Part shown: positions 39,946-49,220 of the stretch, piece by piece
Layout of the letters: every line of letters begins with the position of its first letter
Numbering within the stretch: position 1 is the stretch's first letter
NCBI RefSeq assembly: GCF_020966635.1
Contig: NZ_JAJKFQ010000011.1
Coordinates: forward strand, 992,001-1,056,000
Source: Stieleria sp. JC731
Lineage (GTDB): Bacteria; Planctomycetota; Planctomycetia; Pirellulales; Pirellulaceae
Direction: 5' to 3'
Length of the DNA: 64,000 nt
The notes under the pieces: generated by a model
What the model saw: only the letters and a program-made list of their open reading frames with translations
The model's database searches: none
What the model was told of the DNA's origin: nothing
Made by a program: the position numbers and the translations under genes

Positions 39946-41280
39946 TCACCAGGCCAGGTTTGCACCGAATGTGATGCCGTGTGCGATGAACTCGTTTGTC
40001 ACGTCAGAGAACGCTGGACGGGCTGATCCGGAAAGCGTTCCGGGTGAAATCTGAGTCGGGTTGACGCGTCGGTCGATTTGCTCGGCAGCACGACCGACAT
40101 CACTCCAACCGTAAACGGAATAGCCCAGAGTGGCTGTCAGGTTTCGGCTGAACGTCTTGGTCAGCCGAAGTGACAAGTCATGCAGCGTTCCGAATGAATC
40201 GCTCTCATGCGTGCCGATATTTGTCGACTGCGCAAGTAGTCCGCCGGTCGTGGTTGCAGATTGCCCCAGTCCATTCTGAGTCACCGATTGCCCTGCGATG
40301 ACGGTACGACGGTTGGTTTGTCCAACGCCGATTGACCCGTCAATTCCGAGCACAACTCCATCGATCAGGGGAAGGTAAATTATCGGCATGTCGTTTGAGA
40401 GGCCGACGCGAACACCATGAAACTCATTTTCCGTTCGGAATGAGTCTGTCGAAGTTAGCGAAATCCCTTGAGTCGCCCCAGTCAGCGAATTTGAGACATC
40501 AACAACTTGAACGCTCTCGTCTAAGTTCGCCGAGCGATATCCGAGAGAGAGGTATACGGGGGCGGACTGATAGTTCGAAATCGATCGGCGGATCGACAGG
40601 TCGAACATTTGAAAGCTGCTGTCCGCATTGATTTGGATATTGCCTGAAACTTCGCTTGGAAACGCAAGTAAACGTGCGTCTTCAAATCCCGTATCGACGT
40701 TGACAAACGGACGAGCCAGTATGCTTTGGCTATTGCTGTTGGCGGCAAAAGAAACGTTTTGGTCACCCAAGTTTGTATACGTAAACTCCAGCCCGAGGTC
40801 ATGGCTGTGGTCCCACCAAAAGCCGATGGAGTACCTTCCGCCGGATTCTTGCTCGCCCAAGTAGTCGGTGCCGCCGAATACGGTTGTTGAAAAGCTACCC
40901 AAAACGCCCGCGTCAGCCCGATCTGTTCCGCTATCGCTGGTTGTTACCAGAACCGGAAACTCCGCACCGGTACGGTCCCAATAGAGATATTCAGCCCGAG
41001 CCCAAAAACCGCCAGTAGGTCCAGTGGCCAAGCGTTGTCGCATCACCGTTGGACGTGTGATCGGGATCGCGTCACAAGCTCCGTCGAAGATGGGTTCTGA
41101 ATAAGTGACGGGGACGACGTTCGACGACGTTCCGCGTCTTTGAGCAGCCGAGACGATTCCGGAGCAGTTGGCTAATACCAAACAAAGTCCCAAAACCCAT
41201 GCGGCGCCACGTGGATACGAATTGGTTCCGGCTCGAATCGATCGTCGCGCTAGGGAGATAGACTTCAAAGAGGTGGCCAT
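39946..41280 (-). CDS. BBP7-family outer-membrane beta-barrel protein
   Basis: The 444-residue protein has an N-terminal signal peptide (about 28-46, cleavage near SAAQR). The typical BBP7 opening FWARAEYLYWDRTGAEFPVLVTTS follows, and an alternating hydrophobic strand pattern runs to a C-terminal ITFGANLAW. This family of planctomycete outer-membrane barrels has no assigned substrate. The last residue pattern (aromatic at the C-terminus) fits recognition by the BAM system. It appears monocistronic, facing the GH13 gene across 31 bp. Confidence 0.88.
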   Translation of the reverse strand: MATSLKSISLARRSIRAGTNSYPRGAAWVLGLCLVLANCSGIVSAAQRRGTSSNVVPVTYSEPIFDGACDAIPITRPTVMRQRLATGPTGGFWARAEYLYWDRTGAEFPVLVTTSDSGTDRADAGVLGSFSTTVFGGTDYLGEQESGGRYSIGFWWDHSHDLGLEFTYTNLGDQNVSFAANSNSQSILARPFVNVDTGFEDARLLAFPSEVSGNIQINADSSFQMFDLSIRRSISNYQSAPVYLSLGYRSANLDESVQVVDVSNSLTGATQGISLTSTDSFRTENEFHGVRVGLSNDMPIIYLPLIDGVVLGIDGSIGVGQTNRRTVIAGQSVTQNGLGQSATTTGGLLAQSTNIGTHESDSFGTLHDLSLRLTKTFSRNLTATLGYSVYGWSDVGRAAEQIDRRVNPTQISPGTLSGSARPAFSDVTNEFIAHGITFGANLAW

Positions 41281-41548
41281 TTCGCAGTCAGTTGATAAAC
41301 GAAAAAGTGGTCAGATAGATTTCCTGATCACTACATCGGGAAAAATCACCCTAGTCGTTAAACTTTCACTGCCGCCGCGACGCGGAATTCAGGATTGGTT
41401 GCGTCGCCTGGATTTGCGTAGGCCACCTAAATCACCAAAGCTAACATTGCCAAGCGGTTCACCGTGTGGTCTGCCAACAGTCCTGCGGGCCGAGCAGGCT
41501 GTGTGTTGCGTCTTCCAGTTGAAGACGAACCGAGGGCCGAAGAAGATG

Positions 41549-41584
41549 GCACGATTGCCCGATTATTGGTCTGAGCAATCGTGC
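41549..41584 (-). terminator. Hairpin after the sulfatase gene
   Basis: A perfect 10-bp stem (gcacgattgc with gcaatcgtgc) with a 16-nt loop lies 22 bp past the sulfatase stop on the minus strand. The minus-strand sequence after the stem is catcttctt, moderately U-rich. The rest of the 325-bp gap between BBP7 and the sulfatase holds no recognised gene. Confidence 0.55.
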
Positions 41585-41605
41585 TAAAAAGCCATCGGAA
41601 ACCGA

Positions 41606-43426
41606 TTATGGAATCGCCATGTATTCTTTCATTCGATCGACGTAGCCGCTATGACTGAAGCCACACTTTTGCATTGATGCGCGATAGGGTTCAATGTCAT
41701 CGCCGATCCAATCGACCACATTGAAGATTTTCAGCGATGCATAAGAGTCCTGCTCCAACAGCGAGTTCCAGCAGGACTGTGCAGCAGCCTTGTCGCCAGC
41801 CCGATAGAGGATCCAGGCCGCCATCACGCGGACGTGGTGCGAGTCATCTTCCATGACCGAACGGACCTGATCCAAATCTAATTCGGATGTAGGTTGTTGG
41901 TTGAACAGTCCGACGACACCCCAGTACCGAACACCGGGGTCATCGCTTCGCAAGTTCTTGTACAGCTGATCGAGAACGGCTGGGTCTCGCGATAGCGAAA
42001 CCCCGGCTGCTTTTTGTAGGGTTTCGACATCGTATAGCGACGAATCGCGAACCATTTCATAGATGGTTTTCCCTGATAGTTCGCTGCGCCGAACCACTTC
42101 GCTTTCCGGCAACAGCCCGGCATCATGGATGTCCCGCTGCCATTTATCCAAGGCCGCATTTAAACGCTGGACGTCTTCGGCGTATTGTGGATCATCGATT
42201 AAATTGTGAACGTTGTCAGGGTCTTTGGCAGTGTCATACAGTTCGACTGGTGGCTTCGTGCCGAAGAAACGTCCCGTGATCGCATCGGTTTTTCCAGCTC
42301 GATGGTGTGCTTCCCAAGCTTGGGTGGCTTCCATATTCCAAAGATAGTTGAGGTGTTGTCCCCAAGGTGCGTAAGGCATGTAGTTGCGAATGAGCAACAG
42401 GTTGCCGTCACGAACCGCGCGAACGTTGTCGCATCGTTCATCCATCCGTGTTCGAAAGCTGACGTGGAAATCTCGTTTTTGCTGATTGGGGCCGAGGAAG
42501 ACTTTGCCTTGCATGTAGCCGGGAGGATCAACCCCACAAACGTCGAGCCATGTTTTCGGCATATCGACGAAGCTGACCAAATCGTGCACTTTCGAGCCCG
42601 GTTCACCGGGACGAAGTGATTTGAACTTTTCGGGAATCCGAATAATCAGTGGGCAATGAGTTCCGCTATTGAACAGGAAACGCTTGCTTCGCGCGATGAC
42701 TCCGCCGTGGTCAGAGTTGTGAATGACGATGGTGTTCTCTGCGAGTCCGGCTTCTTCCAATTTTTTAAGTGCCGCGCCGATCTCGTCATCCATCTTCTTC
42801 ACGGCATCGTGATAGTGAGCGTAGTTCTTGCGGATGACAGGAATGTCTGGATGGTATTTCGCCAACCGTACATTCTGTGGGTCTCGCTTGGTCTGGTTCA
42901 CATCGCCGAACGCTTTCGATTCATGGGATTGCGTACTGTTGATAACCATGAAGAACGGCTGGTTCTTTTTTAGAGCGTTCCAGTCTGTTTTCTTGGTGTC
43001 CCACGCACTGCCGTCCTCACGACCGCCGATGTTGTAATCCGTTTTACGGTCGTTACCGACGAAGTAGCCAGCTTGCTTGAGAAGATCGGGATAGTATTTG
43101 ATTTGGTCGTGGGGGATCGGATAACGGCTGCGCATCGGATGGGTGCCCATCGAGATGGCATGCACACCGGTAATCCAAGTGCTTCGCTGAGGAGCACAAA
43201 CGGGAGCATTGGCATAGCAATGCATGTACTGAAAGCCTTCTTTGGCTAAGGCGTCAATGTTGGGAGTATCTGCATGGGGATTGCCGTAGCAACCGACCCA
43301 GTTGACGTTGTTGTCTTCACACGTCAACCAAAGGATGTTAGGACGATCCTCGGCGCGAGATTGATCGCAATGTTTTATCGCGACAATGAAGAGACACAAA
43401 AGGGCAAGCGTTGAACAACGATTCAT
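41606..43426 (-). CDS. Secreted sulfatase with C-terminal HEAT-like segment
   Basis: The 606-residue protein is an arylsulfatase-family enzyme that removes sulfate esters, probably from marine polysaccharides. It has a signal peptide (LALLCLFIVAIKHC) and the metal-site start PNILWLTCEDNN. The formylglycine motif C77-A-P-Q-R81 in NAPVCAPQRSTW makes it a type I sulfatase that needs a maturation enzyme. IHNSDHGG is the second metal-binding block. The C-terminal 120 residues (VRYWGVVGLFNQQPTSELDLDQV) are HEAT-like. The Met at 43426 has aaggatct upstream and is preferred over 43507. The matching maturase is not in the window. Confidence 0.94.
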   Translation of the reverse strand: MNRCSTLALLCLFIVAIKHCDQSRAEDRPNILWLTCEDNNVNWVGCYGNPHADTPNIDALAKEGFQYMHCYANAPVCAPQRSTWITGVHAISMGTHPMRSRYPIPHDQIKYYPDLLKQAGYFVGNDRKTDYNIGGREDGSAWDTKKTDWNALKKNQPFFMVINSTQSHESKAFGDVNQTKRDPQNVRLAKYHPDIPVIRKNYAHYHDAVKKMDDEIGAALKKLEEAGLAENTIVIHNSDHGGVIARSKRFLFNSGTHCPLIIRIPEKFKSLRPGEPGSKVHDLVSFVDMPKTWLDVCGVDPPGYMQGKVFLGPNQQKRDFHVSFRTRMDERCDNVRAVRDGNLLLIRNYMPYAPWGQHLNYLWNMEATQAWEAHHRAGKTDAITGRFFGTKPPVELYDTAKDPDNVHNLIDDPQYAEDVQRLNAALDKWQRDIHDAGLLPESEVVRRSELSGKTIYEMVRDSSLYDVETLQKAAGVSLSRDPAVLDQLYKNLRSDDPGVRYWGVVGLFNQQPTSELDLDQVRSVMEDDSHHVRVMAAWILYRAGDKAAAQSCWNSLLEQDSYASLKIFNVVDWIGDDIEPYRASMQKCGFSHSGYVDRMKEYMAIP

Positions 43427-43861
43427 CGAATTCAGATCCTTGACGGCATCCGCTGCAAGCGTTTTGGAGGAAGAAGAAGTCGTAGGTGGGATCAACCGTT
43501 CGGACATCGAGACGGTTTGCCAAGAAATCTTGGCGAGCCAAACTGAATGTTCCGCAGGTTGATTTTCCCGTGGGGGAAACCGCTAACATACCACTGCCAG
43601 CGAGACGCTGCAGCATTTAGACAGAGCCACGAGATTTAGGCCACGACAAGCCCTTCACACCAAGTCACGACACATCACGTGGCAGTGAACACAAATCACA
43701 GTGAAATCAAGGCACAGTGAAATCAAGGCACAGTGAAACCGAGTCACATCGAAATCGCTCAATCAGCGCCAGCCACGGCAACTGCGGTTGGTCAGAATTA
43801 GATGCCGCTGCGGAGAAGGTGAGAATCTGGATTGGCAGAAAGATCCTTGTGGTGGCGTATT
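43427..43861. other. Intergenic region with a short tandem repeat
   Basis: These 435 bp lie between the sulfatase start and the HAD phosphatase stop on minus. Apart from the 16-bp tandem repeat described separately, no gene or structured RNA was recognised. Confidence 0.5.
43697..43760. repeat. 16-bp tandem repeat, four units
   Basis: The unit cacagtgaaatcaagg occurs twice exactly (43697-43712 and 43713-43728). A third unit (43729-43744) and a fourth (43745-43760) follow with increasing differences. The region is non-coding. The unit is too short and too contiguous for a CRISPR array. Confidence 0.8.
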
Positions 43862-44488
43862 TCAGCCGATGTTCAGCTGCTGTTTGAATACCGCGGCTGC
43901 TTCACCACCACCAAGACATCGATGCGCGTCCCATCCTCGTGCCCGAGCGGCATCGACGTTCACTTGCTTGTCATCGATAAAAAAGATCGATTCGGGAGCG
44001 ACGCCTGCAGCCTGCTCAGCCGCAAGGTAGATCGCCTCAACAGGTTTCATCGCGCCGACGCGGCAACTAAGAATCTCGACGTCGAATTGCAAAGATGCGA
44101 TTTCCCACGATTGACGTTTTATCCAATCCCAGTGTGCTTCGCATGTGTTCGAAAGGATTCCAACCTTGCCGATGGCGTTTCGCGTCTTTTCCACCAGGGT
44201 GGCCATGGATTTGATCGGCGTGAACATGTCGCTGATCGCATCGAGGATTGATTGGTCAGTAATCGTACTGTCTTGGATGGCCAAGGCCTTTCGCAACTGA
44301 TCGGCGAATTCCTGAGAAGAAATCTCCCCGTGCTCGAATCGATCTTCGAGCCCACTTTGGTACAGGATTTCCCATGCGACCGATGGCGACGTCCCTGCAA
44401 GCTTTGCCAAATTGTTGCTCGCCAACTTGGGATCGAAGGCGACGAAGATATTTCCGAGGTCAAAATAGACGAACTGTATCTTTGTCAT
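43862..44488 (-). CDS. HAD-superfamily phosphatase, YihX-like
   Basis: The 208-residue product has the HAD motif I variant FDLGNIF (D10) seen in YihX-type sugar phosphatases. It also has motif II VGILSNT, the Lys in GAMKPVEAIY and motif IV FFIDDKQVNVDAARARGW. The cap region lies between residues 20 and 95. The family dephosphorylates small phosphorylated metabolites such as glucose 1-phosphate; the substrate here cannot be told. It follows the TolC-like gene after 25 bp on the same strand, so the two may be co-transcribed. Confidence 0.88.
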   Translation of the reverse strand: MTKIQFVYFDLGNIFVAFDPKLASNNLAKLAGTSPSVAWEILYQSGLEDRFEHGEISSQEFADQLRKALAIQDSTITDQSILDAISDMFTPIKSMATLVEKTRNAIGKVGILSNTCEAHWDWIKRQSWEIASLQFDVEILSCRVGAMKPVEAIYLAAEQAAGVAPESIFFIDDKQVNVDAARARGWDAHRCLGGGEAAAVFKQQLNIG

Positions 44489-44513
44489 ACCCGATCAATG
44501 GATTTGCGATTGG

Positions 44514-45956
44514 CTATCGACTGGTCAATGCAGCCGGAACGATTAAGTCTTGCCGACTGGGGCCACCAAAGGCAACAAACAACTCGATCGCGATATGTCC
44601 CAGTTGACGTTCTTGGCGATGCAATTGGAAGTACTGGTCAACAAGTTGACGTTGTTGTTTGGCAACTGTGGCGGAACTTGCAGTGCCCGCTTCGAAGTTG
44701 ATAACCGCTTGACGCAACGCATCGAGTTGTGCAGCAAGTTGTTCGCGAAGTTGTCGTGTAGCGGCTACCTTGCGGTGGTAGTCGCTCAACAAATCTTCGA
44801 CTTCCGTCGCGGCATGCGAGACGACTTGATGATAGCTGACAAGAGAGTTCTGGTAAGGTGATTGCGAAGACGTTCCCGACACGATTGGGGCAAACGACTC
44901 ATTTGAAAACGAACTTTCCGGTAGTGTGTCCAGCGGGATGCCGGGAATATTTGGCGAATAGCCTGGCAGGCTTGAAGGCTCATTGCGGCGTGCGTGGATG
45001 TATCCGCGCAGTGCCAGCAATGGATAGTACTGTGCTTCGCTGATGCCTGCCTGAGTCCCGCGTGATCGAAGCTCACGTGTCGCCTGATCAACATCCGTTC
45101 GACCACGAAGGTTTTCTGCCGGCACTTTGTCGACAAGCCCGGGAATGGTTAACTGAGGCTGATCTCCAATCGAATCGATTAGCGCGTGAGTCAACTCTTG
45201 ACCCGCGAGGACATTCAGCTGCTTAGCAAAATTGTTGATCGCTTCTCGCTCGGCATCTTGCATCTCGGCGGTGATGTTCGCTTCATCGGCAAGAACGTCG
45301 ACATCGGATCCTTTACCAGATCCGATTTGGGCGCGAAGCCGTGCGGCGTCCATCACGTCTTCCTGTTCATCAAGTTCACGTATCAGCGTTTGTAAACAGT
45401 GATGATGGAATCTCATATCGACAACTAAGTGCGCCAGCGACTCGGCCATTTTTTGACGGGCACTGGCGAAGTCAGCTGTCTTCAATGGCGGGAAACCGAT
45501 CGCTTGCAAGCGTTCATCGACCTGCGAAGATTGATCGATGTTGCTCAGGCTGATTCGTTGGACCCAATGTAGACGTGGATCGTTGAAACGGTCCCAAGCA
45601 TTCAGCAATTGTTCATCTGTCAGCTCGGTCGCGCTGACTTGTCGAATCGTTTGTGAACTCCACTGGGATGTCCCCGCAGGTAGCTCTCTGCCAGCGCTCA
45701 AACCCTGGTGTGAGTAAACAGGTGGTTGAACTTGATGAGCTGGGGGAATCGGACGATTGGCGACATGCTCACTAACATGACTTGGGCCATTGCATCCGAA
45801 AACGGCCGCCAATGCGAGGGTTCCAACTGACAGTGTTCCTGTGAGTGCCGTTCGCTTCGACCCCGCACTGGTTTTGAAAGCAACCTCCATGCTTCGGTTC
45901 AGCCACGAACGACGGAGTCGCCAACGACCTGAATTCGTTAGGTTGTCTTGGTTCAT
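44514..45956 (-). CDS. TolC-like coiled-coil lipoprotein, function unknown
   Basis: The 480-residue protein has an N-terminal lipoprotein signal (TLSVGTLALAAVFGC) and long helical segments around residues 100-260 and 375-470. The pair GISEAQYYPLLALRG (about 295-309) resembles the TolC-type motif that starts a beta-strand of the outer-membrane channel. The overall order suits an outer-membrane efflux factor of the TolC superfamily, though similarity is remote. No partner inner-membrane pump is adjacent. The start is uncertain: Met at 45956 was chosen, and Met at 45890 gives a shorter signal. Confidence 0.65.
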   Translation of the reverse strand: MNQDNLTNSGRWRLRRSWLNRSMEVAFKTSAGSKRTALTGTLSVGTLALAAVFGCNGPSHVSEHVANRPIPPAHQVQPPVYSHQGLSAGRELPAGTSQWSSQTIRQVSATELTDEQLLNAWDRFNDPRLHWVQRISLSNIDQSSQVDERLQAIGFPPLKTADFASARQKMAESLAHLVVDMRFHHHCLQTLIRELDEQEDVMDAARLRAQIGSGKGSDVDVLADEANITAEMQDAEREAINNFAKQLNVLAGQELTHALIDSIGDQPQLTIPGLVDKVPAENLRGRTDVDQATRELRSRGTQAGISEAQYYPLLALRGYIHARRNEPSSLPGYSPNIPGIPLDTLPESSFSNESFAPIVSGTSSQSPYQNSLVSYHQVVSHAATEVEDLLSDYHRKVAATRQLREQLAAQLDALRQAVINFEAGTASSATVAKQQRQLVDQYFQLHRQERQLGHIAIELFVAFGGPSRQDLIVPAALTSR

Positions 45957-46513
45957 GAAGTCGAGGTTGCTAAAGGGGGCCGTCAAGCGTGGACGTGCGG
46001 CGTGTGGAATTGGTCGGTCTAGACCACCCAAAGATTCGGGCACTTGGACTGGTCAATTGGACAGGGGCTGCCGCCTGAATTTCACCGGTTGTGGTACCAC
46101 TTTGTGATTTCGATTGCCCGGTCTTTCGGCCGGGACAGCTTATAGATCGACGGTTCAAGATCGCTGCAACAGTTGCGGTCGTCAGTTCCGCGATAGCTTC
46201 GTCAGCCGCCAAAGTTTGCCATGGAGACGATTCCGACCTTCTGTTGGTGCTCGCGATTGGTTCGTCTACAGATTGAATTGGGGGCTTTTCGTACTGTTTG
46301 GCAAAATGGGAGGTTTCAGGCAACTTGTTCGAATTAGCTATAAAAGATCTAGCCAGGGTTGGGGGAAACCGATCACACATCAATACACCGCGCTAGGTGT
46401 AACGCAGGGATGGCGTTACGCGCGGTGAAAGCGAAGCACAATCAAGGTGACGGTTTAGGCGAGGCTTTGCCGTTTCGGGGTTGCTGCTGTGCCGCCAACC
46501 ATTGGGAATAGGG
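45957..46513. promoter_or_regulatory. Divergent region with an inverted repeat before the TonB receptor gene
   Basis: This gap separates the divergent TolC-like and TonB-receptor genes. An interrupted inverted repeat at 46386-46427 has inner arms gtaacgc and gcgttac (7-nt loop) and outer arms caccgcg and cgcggtg. It lies about 90 bp before the receptor start, where a leader RNA or operator might sit. No cobalamin riboswitch box was recognised. A frame at 46481-46514 is open but the ATG at 46514 is the start. Confidence 0.5.
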
Positions 46514-49063
46514 ATGTTCCACTTCAGGTCATCGGTCTTCGGGATCGCCGCTGCGTTGGCTGTTTGCTGCGCCAATCAAGCAGCGCAAGCTGAGGATAAC
46601 AACGACGCATCAGCAGAACCGGAATTTCGGTTCTTGGCGATCGCTGAAGCACTTGCGAACGACGAAGTGTTGCCGGTTCAGTTCGAAGAACTAAATCCCT
46701 TCGCCCCTGCGCTCTCCGAATCGGTCAATGAACAGGCCATTCAGCCAATCGATGTCGGTGGAGAGGCTAACTTTGCAGATCCGAGCTTGCCAGATAACTT
46801 TGGTTTTGCCGACTGGAGCCTGATTAGCAAGGCGGGGTTCGATAGTAACACATCATCTCTTGTCGATTCGGCTAGCTTTGTCGAACAGCTCGAAGATGTT
46901 CAGGGTACAAGCGAGATCGCATTGACCGAATCGCCGGCAGTTGAAATCGTTCCCGCTGGGACTTTCAATTTGACCCAAACGCCCGACATCGGTGAAACAC
47001 TGGTGGAGTCGGCCGCGACTCAGACGGTCAAAGCGAGACGACGAAGTTCTTTGGGTTTTGACCCGAAGATCCGCGGCTACTACAACGGCCAGGTTTATAC
47101 CAGCCAAGATGGATCGTATCTGTTTCCTGCTCGAAGTGACTTGGACGGCGTCTTTTCAAAAATCGATCCGTTCCTGATCGGTAACGTTCAGGTCTATAGC
47201 GGTCCATACACTGTGCGGTACGGCAGTGGATTCGCCTTCTTGAACATCGATACCATCGCCACACCTCGGTACGAATGTGGATCAGAACACCATTTGCGTC
47301 TAGGCACCAACCTGCGAACCAACGGTGGCCAAACATACAATTCGGCGACGTTCTTTGGCGGCGGCGAAAATATGGGTTACTACGCAAACCTCGGGTACCG
47401 AAAAGGTAGCGACTATGCGGCTGGAGATGGCCTTCTAGTGCCGTCCAGCTATGACGCGTTCAACTTGTTTTCAGGGATCGGCTTTGACCTCGACGATCAA
47501 ACGCGTAGTGAGTTCCGCTACACGCACGTCACCGAATCGGGAACCGAATACGCGGGCCAATTCTTTGACGTTGACGCACTAAATAGCGACGGAATCACCA
47601 ACAGCGTAATTCATCGCAATAAGCGAACGGGGTTTTCCTATCGCGTTGACTCGTGGATTAGCAACACTGAATTCAACGGCGACACCGCAGCGGCAAGTAA
47701 ACGCCGAAGTGATTTTCCTGTCTTGCAGCGTGTTGACGAAGCACTGACAAACGTGCAACGCAGTCAGCAGACCGGACCGGGGCCACTGCTGTTTCCACCC
47801 GATCCCACGCGACCATTCTTCGGAACCGTCGATGGTGAATTGCTAAGTGCCGGTGTCCGCGCCGGGATGACGCAGGAAATTGACCGGGATCGAACGATCG
47901 GATTCGGTGCGGATGTTCGCTACGTCAAACAGCAAGTCGAAGAGTTCTACGACCTAAACGGATTTCGGGACATCTCAGGGAACCCGCTGGGGACGATCAC
48001 GACAGGTTTGCCAAAATCGGAATTTGTTGAGCCAGGTTTCTACACCGAGTATTCGTTCTCGATGATCGACTTCATCGAATCGGCGACCGGGTTTCGCGTC
48101 GCGTTCGCACATACCCAGGCCGACCCTGACGATGTCAACGCGGTCTCGAATTTCCGCGATCCGGCACTTCCACCAGCTTTGGGACCAATCAACGAAGACT
48201 TGGATGTCTCGGATGTCTTGCTTTCCTACTTCCTCACCAACGATATCGATCTCGCACCGTCCTGGTCTTTGCGTGTCGGTGGCGGGTACGCAGAGCGATT
48301 GCCAACGCTGGAACAGCGATATAGCGATGGGCTATTCCTGGCTATCATTCAAAGCGGATTTAGCCGGTTGATCGGTGATCCATCGCTTAGCAAAGAACGT
48401 AACTGGCAAGCCGACATTCGGCTCGACTGGGATTACGAATACGTGCGTGGACGCATCGGCGGATTTCATAGTTGGATCGTGGATTACGTGACCTACAACG
48501 CGAACTTGATCAACGATCCGCAAGGGTCTCGATTGCTTCGCGCGGTCAATACTGAGTATGCGACATTGACCGGGTTTGAATACTACGGCGAAGCCGACTT
48601 GGTTGATGGGGTCCAGTTGTTTTCAAGCTTGAACTATCTCGATGGCCGCGACCGTGAAATCGATCAGCCGCTTGCGGGCATCTTTCCGCTGGAAGGTCGT
48701 TTAGGGATTCGCTTGACTGATGATAGCCGCCAAGACCGCTGGGGTCTGGAATGGGGGCTTCGAATGGTGGACAACCAAGACCGCTTGGGAACGCTCAGTT
48801 CGTCGCCCGGTGCTGGTCAAACACGATCCGATGTCGCAGTCGTGACGCTGGAAACCCCAACCCCCGGTTTTACCACCAGCTACCTACGAGGCTATCTACG
48901 GCCGCGAAGCAACGTCAACGTGACGTTTGGTGCTGAAAACCTGTTCGACAACAACTACTACGAGCACCTTAACTTGCGGATTCCTCCACAAGGAAGTTTC
49001 GGAAATACGGTTGTGTTGTCACCCGGTTTGACCCCGTACTTTGGTGTTGAAGTCGACTATTAA
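46514..49063 (+). CDS. TonB-dependent outer-membrane receptor
   Basis: The 849-residue protein has a signal peptide (IAAALAVCCANQAAQA), a plug-like domain with an IRGYYNGQVYTSQDGSYLFPARSDLDGVFSKID core and the following VQVYSGPYTVRYGSGFAFLNI. A long beta-barrel follows and ends in PYFGVEVDY with a terminal aromatic residue. The plug and barrel layout fits TonB-dependent transporters for siderophores, vitamins or glycans. The substrate is not evident. A long Asp/Glu-rich N-terminal extension (about 20-170) precedes the plug. The repeat cluster at 49.07 kb begins 11 bp after its stop. Confidence 0.9.
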   Translation: MFHFRSSVFGIAAALAVCCANQAAQAEDNNDASAEPEFRFLAIAEALANDEVLPVQFEELNPFAPALSESVNEQAIQPIDVGGEANFADPSLPDNFGFADWSLISKAGFDSNTSSLVDSASFVEQLEDVQGTSEIALTESPAVEIVPAGTFNLTQTPDIGETLVESAATQTVKARRRSSLGFDPKIRGYYNGQVYTSQDGSYLFPARSDLDGVFSKIDPFLIGNVQVYSGPYTVRYGSGFAFLNIDTIATPRYECGSEHHLRLGTNLRTNGGQTYNSATFFGGGENMGYYANLGYRKGSDYAAGDGLLVPSSYDAFNLFSGIGFDLDDQTRSEFRYTHVTESGTEYAGQFFDVDALNSDGITNSVIHRNKRTGFSYRVDSWISNTEFNGDTAAASKRRSDFPVLQRVDEALTNVQRSQQTGPGPLLFPPDPTRPFFGTVDGELLSAGVRAGMTQEIDRDRTIGFGADVRYVKQQVEEFYDLNGFRDISGNPLGTITTGLPKSEFVEPGFYTEYSFSMIDFIESATGFRVAFAHTQADPDDVNAVSNFRDPALPPALGPINEDLDVSDVLLSYFLTNDIDLAPSWSLRVGGGYAERLPTLEQRYSDGLFLAIIQSGFSRLIGDPSLSKERNWQADIRLDWDYEYVRGRIGGFHSWIVDYVTYNANLINDPQGSRLLRAVNTEYATLTGFEYYGEADLVDGVQLFSSLNYLDGRDREIDQPLAGIFPLEGRLGIRLTDDSRQDRWGLEWGLRMVDNQDRLGTLSSSPGAGQTRSDVAVVTLETPTPGFTTSYLRGYLRPRSNVNVTFGAENLFDNNYYEHLNLRIPPQGSFGNTVVLSPGLTPYFGVEVDY

Positions 49064-49073
49064 CGGTCTATCC

Positions 49074-49196
49074 AACTGAGCCGCAATCGCGCTAGCGACG
49101 GTTGAGTGATTGCAAACAACATGGTCAGCAACCGCGGCTAGCGCCGAAGCGGCTCATATGCAAACAAACTGAGCCGTGATTGCGCTAGCGACGGTT
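49074..49196. repeat. Dispersed repeat, two direct and one inverted copy
   Basis: The core ending in gcgctagcgacggtt occurs at 49074-49103 and 49167-49196, and its inverted form (aaccgcggctagcgcc... ggctca) at 49130-49156. The same core begins each 112-bp unit at 24.1 kb. The copies lie in the gap between the TonB receptor and the giant vWA gene, which are convergent, so they could form stem-loops and act as a terminator. Confidence 0.85.
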
Positions 49197-49220
49197 GAGT
49201 GAATTCAGACCTTCCAACAA

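Noticed and set aside
43697..43760. Possible CRISPR array or minisatellite
   Set aside because: The units are 16 bp and directly contiguous, so there are no spacers. Only four units exist.
45957..46513. Cobalamin riboswitch before the TonB receptor
   Set aside because: No B12 box or the conserved core pattern was found. Only an unassigned inverted repeat is present.
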